In this document: positions 19,987 through 28,960 of the stretch, in pieces | Position numbering within the stretch: the stretch's first letter is position 1 | Layout: each line of letters opens with the position of its first letter | Assembly (NCBI RefSeq): GCF_004827385.1 | Contig: NZ_SRXN01000005.1 | Span: forward strand, 186,001 to 250,000 | DNA: 64,000 nucleotides | Direction of reading: 5' to 3' | Source of the DNA: Ensifer sp. MPMI2T | GTDB taxonomy: Bacteria; Pseudomonadota; Alphaproteobacteria; Rhizobiales; Rhizobiaceae | Position numbers and translations under genes: made by a program | The notes under the pieces: model-generated | Seen by the model: the letters and a program-made list of their open reading frames with translations, nothing else | Database searches by the model: none | Told to the model about the DNA's origin: nothing

Positions 19987-20646
19987 ATGGTCACGAACGC
20001 GCCAGAAGCACCGAAACGCCCGCCCGCCGTTATCCTCGGTGGCGGGCGATCGTCGCGCATGGGTCGCCCGAAGGCCGGACTCGTACTCGATGGCCGGCCC
20101 ATCCTCGACCACATGGTCGAACGGCTCGCGCCGCAGGTGGGAAGCATCGCACTCAACCTCAATGCCGATCCCGGCATCGACCTGCCGCGCGGTCTTCCGG
20201 TGCTGGCCGACACGGTGCCTGGCTACTTCGGCCCCCTCGCCGGCATCCTCACCGCCATGCGCCATGCTGCGGAGGTTGCACCGCATGCGGCCCATGTTCT
20301 GACCGTGCCGACCGACGCGCCATTTTTTCCCGATGACCTCGTCGGCCGGCTCTCCTCCGTGCCCGATCTGGAGGGGACGATTGCCGTCGCCTGTTCCGAC
20401 GGGGAGGTCCATCCGCTTTTCGCGCTCTGGCCGGTAGCGATCGCCGATGATCTGGAGGCTTGGATCCGCACCGACACTAAGTTGCGCGTGCGCGCTTTCA
20501 TTGCGCGCCACCATTCGGTGGCAGTGGACTTCCCGATGATCTCGACAAAGGCGGGTCCGCTCGACCCCTTCTTCAATATCAACACGCCGGAACAGCTTCA
20601 GCAGGCCGAAGCCTGGCTGCAGCGCCTCAAGGATCCCAAACCATGA
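19987..20646 (+). CDS. mobA: Molybdenum cofactor guanylyltransferase
   Basis: Transfers GMP to molybdopterin to give the MGD form of the cofactor. The nucleotide-binding N-terminus is AVILGGGRSSRMGRPKAGL at residues 13-31, and the DAPFFPDDL metal-binding segment follows near 115. The 219-residue length is normal. The start codon follows AGAGGAAC. The stop codon overlaps the mobB start by four bases (ATGA), a standard coupled pair. Confidence 0.93.
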   Translation: MVTNAPEAPKRPPAVILGGGRSSRMGRPKAGLVLDGRPILDHMVERLAPQVGSIALNLNADPGIDLPRGLPVLADTVPGYFGPLAGILTAMRHAAEVAPHAAHVLTVPTDAPFFPDDLVGRLSSVPDLEGTIAVACSDGEVHPLFALWPVAIADDLEAWIRTDTKLRVRAFIARHHSVAVDFPMISTKAGPLDPFFNINTPEQLQQAEAWLQRLKDPKP

Positions 20647-21155
20647 CCCAACCCAGGATATTCGGCATTGCCGGCTGGAAGAACTCGGGCAAGACCGGCC
20701 TTATGGTCCGTCTTGTCAACGAAATGACGCGGCGCGGCTATGTCGTGTCGACGATCAAGCACGCCCACCACGACTTTGACATCGACAAGGTCGGCGCCGA
20801 CAGCTACCGCCACCGGGAGGCTGGCGCGCATGAGGTCACGATCGTCTCCTCGACGCGCTTCGCAATCATGCACGAACTGCGCGGCGCGCCGGAACCGTCC
20901 TTCGAGGAGATCCTGGCGCGGCTCGCTCCCTGTGATCTCGTGCTGATCGAAGGTTACAAGCGCGAGCCGATTCCGAAGATCGAAGCGCGGCGGATGGATT
21001 CGGCCAACCGCGAGCCGCTGGCGCCGAGCGACCCGCACATCGTTGCCATTGCCGCGGATCATCGAGTGACCGATAGCAATCTCGCAGTCTTCGACCTCGA
21101 CGACACGGCCGCGATCGCCGACTTCGTAGAAAAGGTTACGGGGCTGCGCGGCTGA
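20643..21155 (+). CDS. mobB: Molybdopterin-guanine dinucleotide biosynthesis protein B
   Basis: A 170-residue GTP-binding protein that assists MobA. The Walker A motif is GWKNSGKTGL at residues 11-20, followed by the family segment TIKHAHHDFDIDKVGADSYR and the Walker B-like DLVLIEGYKREP. It is translationally coupled to mobA by a four-base overlap. A perfect hairpin lies 60 bases downstream. Confidence 0.94.
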   Translation: MTQPRIFGIAGWKNSGKTGLMVRLVNEMTRRGYVVSTIKHAHHDFDIDKVGADSYRHREAGAHEVTIVSSTRFAIMHELRGAPEPSFEEILARLAPCDLVLIEGYKREPIPKIEARRMDSANREPLAPSDPHIVAIAADHRVTDSNLAVFDLDDTAAIADFVEKVTGLRG

Positions 21156-21214
21156 GCTTGCGGATCAAGCTCTTTCCGCTGCGCGGCTCCGCAAACTTCC
21201 GAAGCCACACATAG

Positions 21215-21242
21215 AAATGGGGCCGGTCTCCCGGCCCCATTT
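21215..21242. terminator. Bidirectional hairpin between converging mobB and OmpA-family genes
   Basis: AAATGGGGCCGG and CCGGCCCCATTT are perfect 12-base arms around TCTC. The A and T ends make it usable from both sides. Confidence 0.75.
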
Positions 21243-21292
21243 GGGTAAAACAAGAAGTGGCGGCGAAACCTGTGCCGCCCGACCGTCCGCGA

Positions 21293-23419
21293 TTACCGCT
21301 GGGCGACTGGCCGCACGAGCGGCGTCACGCGGCGAATGGTGACGCGGCGGTTCTCCTGCTCGGCTTCCGGTGTGCGCACCTTGAGGAAGCGTTCACCGTA
21401 GCCCTGCGTCACGAGGTTTTCGGCCGGCACGCCATAGACTTCGCTGAGCAGCACAGCGACCGACTCTGCACGCTGGTCGGAAAGAACCAGGTTCGACCGG
21501 TCGGAGCCGATGGCATCCGTGTGGCCTTCGATGAAGAAGGTCTCGCCCGGATCCTTCTCGAGGATCTTCGACATCGCATCCGCGACGCTGCGCAGCGTCT
21601 TGGCCTGTGACATCGACACCTCGGCGCTACCCGTCTCGAAGTGGATCGTGTCGAGGTCGATGCGGCGAACCTTGTCACGCAGGCGGGCGGAGTTGCGCAC
21701 CTCATCGATCGTGTAGACGCGTTCGACTTGCTCGACCGGCGGCTCGGACAGGAACTCGTAGTAATCCCGATCCGGATCGTCGGCGTAGTCGACGATATAA
21801 TCCTCGACCGGTATCGTCAGGCGCATCGGCGGCAGTTCGTAACCGACGTCGACGATCGCTGGACGGTCCCGATCCACGTCGTACTCGGGCGCGTAGATCA
21901 TCAGGTATTCGTTACCGTCGCTGTCAATGCGCGAGCGCTGCACGATGTCGCCGTAGCGGTTGTAGATCGTGACGATTCGATAACCATCGGGGCGAACGAT
22001 CGTCTCGCGAACGCGGTCGCGCGGCAGTTGGTCGTAGAACGTTTCCTGCGAGTCGCGCCGCAGCCGCGGCCGGTCGTCGCCGCGAACGAAAATGCGATCG
22101 CCGACGCCGAGGATCACGCGGTCTTCCACTTCTTCGACGACCTGCACCTCGGTGACTTCGTTCGTGTTGACGGTCGTGTTGTTGATCACCGTGTTGTTGA
22201 CGATCGTGTTGCTAACGATGTTGGTCGTCTCAGGCACGGCGAAGACCGGCGCTTCTTCGATGCGCTGTCCCTCTTCCTTCAGATTGGCCTCGATCCTCTG
22301 CGGAAGCTGTTCCCGGACCTCGGTCGATATTTCGGCCTGGGCTGCGGCATCGTCGGTCGGCGGCGCTACGCTTTCTTCCTTGGCGCGCAATTCCTCACGC
22401 TGCTTGCGCCGCGCTTCGCGCGCACGGTTGCCGCCGATATTGTCGGCATCCTTGTCGCTGTCGAGAATGGCTGCACCGTTTTCGACCGGAAGCACGACCG
22501 TGTCGTCTGTTGCCGCCGGGTCCTTGGCAATCTTGACCTTCTCTTCTTCCGTGCGTTCATCCACGACTTCCGGAGCGGGCTGGGCCTGCGGCTGTTCGCC
22601 CGTCTCTTGCTCTGCCGTCGCGGGTGGCGCCACTTCAGGAGCAGGCTGCTCGTCCTGGCGCTGTTCTTCAGCTTGCTGCTGGCGCTTCTTTCGCGGAGCC
22701 TGCTGCTCCTCGGCCTGCTGCGGAGCACCCTCCTCGGCGGCGGGCTGCTGTTCCTCGGCCTGTTGCGGCGCGCGCTCCTCAGCGGGCTGCTGTTCCTCCG
22801 CCTGCTGCTGACGCTTCTTGCGTGGAGCCTGCTGCTCTTCGGCTTGCTGCGGAGCGGCTTCCTCGGTGGCCGGTTGCTGTTCCTCAGCCTGCTGCTGGCG
22901 CTTCTTGCGCCTTGGAGTCGGCTGTTCTTCGGCCTGCTGCGGAGCGCCCTCCTCAGTGGTGGGCTGCTGTTCCTCAGCCTGCTGCTGGCGCTTCTTGCGC
23001 CTCGGAGTCGGCTGCTCCTCGGCCTGCTGCGGCGCGGCCTCCTCGGCGGCGGGCTGCTGTTCCTCAGCCTGTTGCTGGCGTTTCTTGCGCCTCGGAGTCG
23101 GCTGTTCCTCTGCCTGCTGCGGGGCAGCCTCCTCCGGCTGCTGTTCCTCGGCCTGCTGCTGGCGTTTCTTGCGCCTCGGAGCCTGTTGCTCTTCGGCTTG
23201 CGGTTGCTGTTCTTCAGCCTGCCCCTGGGATTCCTGTTCGGCGGCTTGCTTTCTGCGCTTCTTGAGCAGCAGCAAATCCTCGGGCGACGGCTGCTCCGCG
23301 CCTTCCTGAGCAACTTCGAACGGCGCCATCAGGCTCTCGGCAAGCGCAGGCTGGACGGCAAAGGTCGCCGCGAATACCGGCAAGGCTACCGTTGCGAAAA
23401 GTCTGGATCGAATCGACAT
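21293..23419 (-). CDS. OmpA-family outer-membrane protein with long Gln/Glu-rich repeat region
   Basis: A 708-residue exported protein. After a signal peptide (MSIRSRLFATVALPVFAATF) comes a low-complexity region of about 200 residues made of imperfect repeats of the type QQQAEEQQP...RRKKR. A middle region of Asn/Thr/Val-rich and DR-rich segments follows. The C-terminal OmpA/Pal domain (about the last 110 residues) carries the peptidoglycan-binding FIEGHTDAIGS and LSDQRAESV. Such proteins tether the outer membrane to peptidoglycan. The repeats alternate basic clusters with acidic/Gln blocks and may be length-variable between strains. The start at MSIRSR is set by the signal peptide. Confidence 0.9.
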   Translation of the reverse strand: MSIRSRLFATVALPVFAATFAVQPALAESLMAPFEVAQEGAEQPSPEDLLLLKKRRKQAAEQESQGQAEEQQPQAEEQQAPRRKKRQQQAEEQQPEEAAPQQAEEQPTPRRKKRQQQAEEQQPAAEEAAPQQAEEQPTPRRKKRQQQAEEQQPTTEEGAPQQAEEQPTPRRKKRQQQAEEQQPATEEAAPQQAEEQQAPRKKRQQQAEEQQPAEERAPQQAEEQQPAAEEGAPQQAEEQQAPRKKRQQQAEEQRQDEQPAPEVAPPATAEQETGEQPQAQPAPEVVDERTEEEKVKIAKDPAATDDTVVLPVENGAAILDSDKDADNIGGNRAREARRKQREELRAKEESVAPPTDDAAAQAEISTEVREQLPQRIEANLKEEGQRIEEAPVFAVPETTNIVSNTIVNNTVINNTTVNTNEVTEVQVVEEVEDRVILGVGDRIFVRGDDRPRLRRDSQETFYDQLPRDRVRETIVRPDGYRIVTIYNRYGDIVQRSRIDSDGNEYLMIYAPEYDVDRDRPAIVDVGYELPPMRLTIPVEDYIVDYADDPDRDYYEFLSEPPVEQVERVYTIDEVRNSARLRDKVRRIDLDTIHFETGSAEVSMSQAKTLRSVADAMSKILEKDPGETFFIEGHTDAIGSDRSNLVLSDQRAESVAVLLSEVYGVPAENLVTQGYGERFLKVRTPEAEQENRRVTIRRVTPLVRPVAQR
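22660..23235 (-). repeat. Coding minisatellite in the OmpA-family gene
   Basis: About seven imperfect tandem units of roughly 75-100 bases, each encoding AEEQQP, a variable Glu/Ala stretch, APQQAEEQ and a basic RRKKRQQ cluster. Several units are near-identical at DNA level, consistent with slippage or recombination. Confidence 0.85.
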
Positions 23420-23819
23420 TGTCTTCCTTCCTCTTATTGGGAGGTCCGGCTCGCTGCGCATCCTGTCCGATCGAACGGTCACGCCTGCGAGACTGATCCC
23501 ACAGGGCCATGATCCGCGGTTTCCGACTTTTTTGTGGTCAGTCGCATTCGTAATCGCAACGCTAAAGTCACGGATCGGTTCCGCCTCAAGGGCTATCGGA
23601 CGCTACATTAACCTCGCCTGAACGGGCCGTTCATCTTTCTCCCCGCCATGGACGACGACGAATGACGCGCGATTGCGCTTTCGCGGTGGGCGATGGCGCT
23701 TTCCAGTTGATTTTTACCGGAGAAGTACGAATATCCCGCCAACCGTGGCGTACGCCCCGGCCCTATTTGGCATCCGCGAAAAAGAAAAAACCGGGTGCCA
23801 GCCAACAGAGAGGATAATC
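23420..23819. other. 400-base intergenic region between OmpA-family and ABC binding-protein genes
   Basis: Divergent promoter region. I see no gene or recognised repeat in it. Confidence 0.45.
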
Positions 23820-24602
23820 ATGCGTATTTCCAGACGGCTGGCAGCCGCCGCATCGGCTGCCCTTTTCGCGCTCATGGCAAGCACGGCCATGGCAGAGGGC
23901 GAAAAGATCGTCTTCGGCACCGAAGGCGCCTACCCGCCCTTCAACAATCTCGAGGCCGATGGCACGCTGACGGGCTTCGATGTCGACATCGCGAAGGCGC
24001 TTTGCGAAGAGATGAAGGCTGAGTGCACCTTTGTGACGCAGGAGTGGGACGGCGCCATTCCGGCGCTGATCGCCAAGAAGTTCGATGCGTTCATCGCTTC
24101 CATGTCGATCACCGAGGAGCGCAAGCAGAAGGTCGACTTCACCAACAAGTACTACAACACGCCACCGGCGATCGCCGTGCCAAAGGATTCGTCGATCACC
24201 GAGGCGACCGAAGCGGCGCTCGACGGCAAGTTGCTTGGTGCGCAGAGCTCCACGACGCATTCCAACTATGCCGAAGCGCATATGAAGGGCGCTGAGCTGA
24301 AGCTCTATCCGACCGCGGATGAATACAAGCTCGACCTCGCCAACGGCCGCATCGACGCAGCCATCGATGACGTCGTCGTGCTCTCCGAATGGCTGAAGAC
24401 GGAGGACGGCGCCTGCTGCAAGCTGCTCGGCACGCTGCCGATCGATCCAGTCATCAACGGCGAAGGTGCCGGCATCGCCGTGCGCAAGGGCGACGACGCG
24501 CTGCGCGAGAAGCTCAACAAGGCCATCGACGGCATCCGCGCAAGTGGCAAGTACAAGGAGATCAACGAAAAGTACTTCCCGTTCGACGTCTACGGCAGCT
24601 AA
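23820..24602 (+). CDS. Amino-acid ABC transporter substrate-binding protein
   Basis: A 260-residue periplasmic protein of the family 3 (His/Arg/Lys/opine type) binding proteins. The signal peptide is MRISRRLAAAASAALFALMA, cleaved after AMA. The mature part starts with EKIVFGTEGAYPPFNN and contains GFDVDIAKALCEEM and the Asp/Arg region FIASMSITEERKQKVDF. The ATG at 23820 follows GAGAGG. It is followed by a repeat and a terminator before the permease genes, so it is probably made in excess over them. A basic amino acid or opine ligand is plausible but not proven. Confidence 0.92.
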   Translation: MRISRRLAAAASAALFALMASTAMAEGEKIVFGTEGAYPPFNNLEADGTLTGFDVDIAKALCEEMKAECTFVTQEWDGAIPALIAKKFDAFIASMSITEERKQKVDFTNKYYNTPPAIAVPKDSSITEATEAALDGKLLGAQSSTTHSNYAEAHMKGAELKLYPTADEYKLDLANGRIDAAIDDVVVLSEWLKTEDGACCKLLGTLPIDPVINGEGAGIAVRKGDDALREKLNKAIDGIRASGKYKEINEKYFPFDVYGS

Positions 24603-24610
24603 TCGACGCC

Positions 24611-24725
24611 ACTACAGCGCCGCGCGTCTAATCAGACGCGCCCAAAAAGACGCTGTGGAATTTTGAGTTGCTGCATGTTTTTATCCTTAAGTCGGCTACG
24701 AATGAAGGAAACATGCAGTAGCTGC
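24611..24725 (-). repeat. Family A palindromic repeat, copy 3 (inverted)
   Basis: Reverse orientation of the element: ACAGCGCCGCGCGTCTAATC and AGACGCG first, then TGCTGCATGTTTTTATCC and a partner ending GGAAACATGCAG. It lies between the binding-protein and permease genes. Confidence 0.75.
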
Positions 24726-24775
24726 GATTTTCGCGCCGATCATGCCGGGGAAATCTCGGTTGATGAAAAAAATGC

Positions 24776-24807
24776 AACGGCGGATGGCTTGCCCTTCCGC
24801 CGTTTTT
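24776..24807 (+). terminator. Rho-independent terminator inside the ABC transporter cluster
   Basis: AACGGCGGA pairs with TCCGCCGTT around TGGCTTGCCCT and is followed by T residues. It sits between the binding-protein gene and the permease genes and probably attenuates the latter. Confidence 0.85.
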
Positions 24808-24877
24808 GTTTGACAAGAACCCTCTCAAATAAGTGCAATTGGCGCAAAAAAGAACGCTACAAGGGGAATTTATTGGC

Positions 24878-25681
24878 ATGAGCGGACTATTCGCCGCCCT
24901 TTTCTCCGTTTTTGCCTGGATCGGGTCGATCATCGATCCGCTCTGCGGCCCGATCGGAGTGTTTCGTTGGTTCGGCTCAGGCACGCTTCTGGCGTGTGGC
25001 GACGCCGGATGGGGCGACGAGATCGCCTACGGGTTCCTGGTGACAGCGAGCCTCGCGATCGCCACCCTGCCCGTCGGACTGGTGGCCGGCTTCTTCATCG
25101 CGCTCGCCAAGCAATCGAACGAAAGGCAGCTGCGCCTTGCGGCCAATATCTACACGACGATCTTTCGCGGCCTGCCCGAGCTCTTGACGCTCTTCATCGT
25201 CTACTACGGCTTGCAGATCCTGGTGCAGCAATTCCTTGCCACCATCGGCTACGAGGGGCCGGTGGAGATCAACGCCTTCGTTGCAGGCATGATCGCACTC
25301 GGGTTGGTATTCTCCGCCTATTGCTCGGAAGTCCTGCTCTCAGCCTTCAAGGCGATTCCGCACGGGCAGTATGAGGCCGGCGACGCGCTCGGCTTCCATC
25401 GCGGCAAAACGATGCGATTGATCATCCTGCCACAGCTCGTGCGCATAGCGCTTCCAGGCCTCGGCAACCTCTGGATGGCACTCCTCAAGGACACAGCCCT
25501 CGTCTCGGTCGTCGGCCTGCCTGACATTCTCCGCCAGACGGGCGTCGCGGCTCGAGTCACCAAGCATGCGTTCGAGTTCTTCGGCATCGCCTGCATTCTT
25601 TTCCTGATCCTGGCGATGATTTCGTCCGTCGTCTTCTCCGCGCTCGAGCGCTGGACCAAACGCGCGGAGATGAGCCGATGA
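24878..25681 (+). CDS. Amino-acid ABC transporter permease (HisQ-like)
   Basis: A 267-residue inner-membrane permease with about five hydrophobic segments. The family 3 permease signature is YEAGDALGFHRGKTMRLIIL, the EAA loop that contacts the ATPase. FRGLPELLTLFIVYYG is the conserved first-half motif. The ATG at 24878 follows AAGGGG at longer than ideal spacing. It overlaps the next permease gene by four bases. Confidence 0.92.
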   Translation: MSGLFAALFSVFAWIGSIIDPLCGPIGVFRWFGSGTLLACGDAGWGDEIAYGFLVTASLAIATLPVGLVAGFFIALAKQSNERQLRLAANIYTTIFRGLPELLTLFIVYYGLQILVQQFLATIGYEGPVEINAFVAGMIALGLVFSAYCSEVLLSAFKAIPHGQYEAGDALGFHRGKTMRLIILPQLVRIALPGLGNLWMALLKDTALVSVVGLPDILRQTGVAARVTKHAFEFFGIACILFLILAMISSVVFSALERWTKRAEMSR

Positions 25682-26508
25682 GCATTGCCGAAACCATGAT
25701 CCCGCCCCAGGCACCGCCACCGGCCCCGCCGAGGCCCTATACGCTGTCGCGCTTCATCGGCAGCGTCACGCTCGGCGTCTGGCTGGCGCTTACCGTCGGC
25801 ATCTTCCTCACCGTCGTCAACGGCTGGGACCCCGAGAAATTCTCGAGATACGGGCCGAGCTTCATGTCCGGTCTCGGCGTTACGCTGATGCTCGTGATCT
25901 CGTCGATCGTCATGGGCGCCATCCTGTCGCTGCCCGTGGCGATGGGGCGGATGTCGAAGAATAAGATCTGGTCCTGGCTCTCCTATGCCTATGTCTATTT
26001 CTTCCGCGGTACGCCGCTGATCACCCAGCTCTTCCTCGTCTACTACGGCCTCGGCAGCTTCCGTCCGCAGCTCGAAGCGATGGGTCTCTGGTGGTTCTTC
26101 CGGGACGCCTGGAACTGCGCGCTTTTCACGTTCACGCTGAACACAGCCGCCTACCAGGCCGAAATCTTGCGCGGGGCCATCCAGAGCGTGCCGCGCGGCC
26201 AGCATGAAGGAGCCGCGGCACTTGGGTTGTCGCAGAGGGTGGCTTTCTTCAAGATCATCCTGCCCCAGGCGATGATCGTCGCGCTCCGCCCCTATGGCAA
26301 CGAGATCATCCTGATGATCAAGGGCTCGGCGATTGTGGCGATCGTGACCGTCTTCGACCTGATGGGCGAGACGCGCCGCGCCTTCTCCCGCACCTTCGAC
26401 TACCAGATGTACGTCTGGGCCGCGATTCTCTACCTGATGATGGTCGAATTGCTGCGTAACATCTGGGCCTTGCTGGAGGCCCGACTGACACGGCATCTGA
26501 AGCGGTAG
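25678..26508 (+). CDS. Amino-acid ABC transporter permease (HisM-like)
   Basis: A 276-residue permease paired with the preceding one. The N-terminus is Pro-rich, followed by membrane segments, FFRGTPLITQLFLVYYG and the EAA loop QHEGAAALGLSQRVAFFKII. It is translationally coupled (ATGA overlap) to the upstream gene. No ATP-binding subunit gene follows. The next gene is usg after 210 bases, so the ATPase must be supplied from another locus. Confidence 0.92.
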   Translation: MSIAETMIPPQAPPPAPPRPYTLSRFIGSVTLGVWLALTVGIFLTVVNGWDPEKFSRYGPSFMSGLGVTLMLVISSIVMGAILSLPVAMGRMSKNKIWSWLSYAYVYFFRGTPLITQLFLVYYGLGSFRPQLEAMGLWWFFRDAWNCALFTFTLNTAAYQAEILRGAIQSVPRGQHEGAAALGLSQRVAFFKIILPQAMIVALRPYGNEIILMIKGSAIVAIVTVFDLMGETRRAFSRTFDYQMYVWAAILYLMMVELLRNIWALLEARLTRHLKR

Positions 26509-26718
26509 CAGAGGGACTGGAGGACAGCGGTCTTCCGTTCGCCTTCCGCGTCCCCAACTCTTGCGCAGCGGGATCGCTCGGCAATCGAAGGCTTGGCAGC
26601 ACTAGTCAAGGAGTGCTGCTAAACCGTTGTTATTGTGCGCGAAATCTCATTTCCGCACTTGATTAATAGATCAAGCGTTTCATCATAGAGACCAACCTTT
26701 GCGAGAAGTGAGGTCCTG

Positions 26719-26985
26719 ATGACGAGTGAGATGGAACTGCAGCTCAGAGGTTACGGCCTGACGACGGCCCAGATCCTCTACCGGATGCCCGACCATCCGA
26801 CCTTCCTCCAGACTTATATCTGGCAGCACTACGACATCGCGCCGGACTTTCCGGAGATGCGCCAGTTCCTCAAGTTCTGGCAGGAGAAATTGGACGGACC
26901 ACTGCATTCGGTCCGTTATGTGCATCGCAAGCTGATATCGGCCAGCGAATGGCGGTCGCTCAAGGGAGAATTCATTCTCCATTGA
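26719..26985 (+). CDS. usg: Usg family protein
   Basis: An 88-residue protein matching the Usg family of alphaproteobacteria, named from its position upstream of a trp gene in Caulobacter. Characteristic segments are LRGYGLTTAQILYRMPDHP, the QTYIWQHYDIAPDFP core and LISASEWRSLKGEF. It is small and soluble with no known activity. It lies alone here, away from trp genes. Confidence 0.87.
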   Translation: MTSEMELQLRGYGLTTAQILYRMPDHPTFLQTYIWQHYDIAPDFPEMRQFLKFWQEKLDGPLHSVRYVHRKLISASEWRSLKGEFILH

Positions 26986-27096
26986 AGCGGACGAAGGCCA
27001 CACTGAATTCTAACTGAGCATCCCTCTCGGATGCAGTTGCAGAAGTTGTTTTCGTTGCTCCCGAATTTCTCACAGCGGTGACCAATGCGTACGTCT

Positions 27097-27837
27097 TCAA
27101 ACGTGCACTTCGCCGTGGGCGAGTTCGCCCTCGTGCTGCTCTTTGTGGATCGAGGCGTAAAGGACAAGAACGTAGAAGAGCGCGACGCCGATCATCACCG
27201 CCCAACCCGGCACAGGCCCAAGCGCGGCATTTTCAGTGACGTCGGTCCAGGAACGAACGTGCCCGAAAGGTTCGCCATTGGCGGAAATCTTCGGTGACGA
27301 GATTTTCAGCCCCCAGGCCAAGAGCACGATCAGATACATCCAGCAATAGTTGCGCTGAAGCCTCCGACAGACGGCTTCGCGGTAGCTCATCAGGAAGGCC
27401 GGCTTCCGCAGGCTCCTTGCGATCGACACGGACCATTTGGGGTTTGGCGTCCCCTCTGGCGAAAGAATCTGTGCGAAATAACCGCGCTCGAGCTGGCGCA
27501 CGCGAGCGCGGTAGACATCGAAGAAGCGATAGCGCCTTGCCTCGATCAGCAGCAGCAAGGTGATCAGGAGCGTCGCGAACAGCAAAACACCATGATGCGA
27601 GGACGGCGTCGAGAGCGATACGGAAAGCATCGCCGCGACAACGGTGATCGCCCAGTTCGACGTGCGGTCGATGCGGTCCCGCCATCCGGCCATTCGCCCC
27701 AGTTCGCCGCGATAATAGTGCACGATCGTGTTGATCGTCTCTTGCGACGTCTGCGGCAGCGGCGGCCCCTGCCGCTCCAGCGATTCCGTTTCCCGCAACT
27801 CCGTTTCCAATGTCAGCGGGCTCAGTTCAGCGGACAT
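27097..27837 (-). CDS. DUF2270 membrane protein
   Basis: A 246-residue protein with about three or four hydrophobic segments: two in the middle (AITVVAAMLSVSLS and GVLLFATLLITLLLL) and two near the C-terminus. The motif EARRYRFFDVYRARVRQLE is typical of DUF2270. The family has no known function. The start at 27837 is preferred: GGAGG lies eight bases upstream, whereas an ATG two codons earlier is too close to it. Confidence 0.8.
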   Translation of the reverse strand: MSAELSPLTLETELRETESLERQGPPLPQTSQETINTIVHYYRGELGRMAGWRDRIDRTSNWAITVVAAMLSVSLSTPSSHHGVLLFATLLITLLLLIEARRYRFFDVYRARVRQLERGYFAQILSPEGTPNPKWSVSIARSLRKPAFLMSYREAVCRRLQRNYCWMYLIVLLAWGLKISSPKISANGEPFGHVRSWTDVTENAALGPVPGWAVMIGVALFYVLVLYASIHKEQHEGELAHGEVHV

Positions 27838-28024
27838 CGGCATTCCCTCCCGACTTCGTTGTTGAATTGATGATGACTCCTTTCCAGCCCCGGATAAATC
27901 CCGCGAGGCTTGCGCATAGTCATTTTTTAACCCAACGCTAAATGTTCGTCTTTTGTTTCGGACACGCGCTCGGCGAATGGATCGGCGGATTGCCAAACCC
28001 TGCGGACGGTCGTAAGAAGCGCCC

Positions 28025-28852
28025 ATGACCCAGCAAAACAAGAAGATCGACGAGGAAGCCCTGGCGCAGGCGTACAACCGCGCGCTTACGCTGGAGAAGT
28101 CCGGCAATCTTGACGCAGCCGCAACGGCTTATGCGGAAGTCCTGGCGCTCGACCCGGAGGATCACGGCGGCGCGGCCGTTCGCCTCGCCTCGATGGGACG
28201 CGGGGAAACGCCGTTGAAAGCGCCCGACGCCTATGTCGCGACGCTCTTCGACCAACACGCCGATGTTTTCGAGAATGTCCTCGTCGACCAGCTCAATTAT
28301 TGTGTGCCGCTTCTGGTTCGCCAGCGCCTGCAGGCACTGGGGCTTGGCCCCTTCCAGCGCGTTCTCGATCTCGGCTGCGGCACGGGTCTTACCGGCGGCG
28401 CGCTGCGCGACATGGCGGACGACATCACCGGCATTGACCTGTCCGAAAACATGGTCGAGATCGCCCACGAAAAGGATGTCTACGAGACGCTCTACGTCGC
28501 CGAGGCGGTCGATTTCCTGGACGACAACGACGAAGCCCCATTCGACCTGATCGTCGCGACCGACGTGCTGCCCTATATGGGCGCGCTCGAAGCGCTCTTC
28601 TTCGGCGCCGTGGACAATCTCGTTCCGGGAGGACTGCTGATCTTCTCCAGCGAAACCCTGCCGGCGGAAACTTTTGCCGGCCGCGACTACATGGTCGGTC
28701 CGCATCAGCGCTTTGCCCATTCGGAAGCCTACCTCCGCAACCGCCTGACGGCGACCGGTTTCGAAATCATCGAGATCGGCGACATCACCGTGCGCATGGA
28801 AGAAGGCGAGCCAATCGCCGGACAGTTGGTGGTCGCGCGCTTCAAGCCCTGA
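28025..28852 (+). CDS. TPR-containing class I SAM-dependent methyltransferase
   Basis: A 275-residue cytoplasmic protein. Residues about 10-45 form a tetratricopeptide-like pair (LEKSGNLDAAATAYAEVLAL). The methyltransferase domain follows, with motif I VLDLGCGTGLTGG near 115, the acidic residue in ITGIDLSENMV, and motif IV FDLIVATDVLPYMG. The TPR probably recruits a protein substrate. The target is unknown. Confidence 0.88.
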   Translation: MTQQNKKIDEEALAQAYNRALTLEKSGNLDAAATAYAEVLALDPEDHGGAAVRLASMGRGETPLKAPDAYVATLFDQHADVFENVLVDQLNYCVPLLVRQRLQALGLGPFQRVLDLGCGTGLTGGALRDMADDITGIDLSENMVEIAHEKDVYETLYVAEAVDFLDDNDEAPFDLIVATDVLPYMGALEALFFGAVDNLVPGGLLIFSSETLPAETFAGRDYMVGPHQRFAHSEAYLRNRLTATGFEIIEIGDITVRMEEGEPIAGQLVVARFKP

Positions 28853-28960
28853 GACAAGCGATCGCGAGCCTGCCGAAGTGCCGGGGAATGCGCCCGGCCC
28901 CTTTTCCCCACGCCGGCCATCGGTTACACCTGCCCTAAAGCAAACGGGAGTCTGCAGGAA

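Noticed and set aside
22660-23235. Possible CRISPR-like array
   Set aside because: The repeats are tandem, in frame and code for RRKKRQQQAEEQ-type peptides. There are no unique spacers or cas genes.
21641-23512. 623-codon open frame antisense to the OmpA-family gene
   Set aside because: Leu/Arg-rich shadow of the Gln/Glu repeat region, without a start site or domain.
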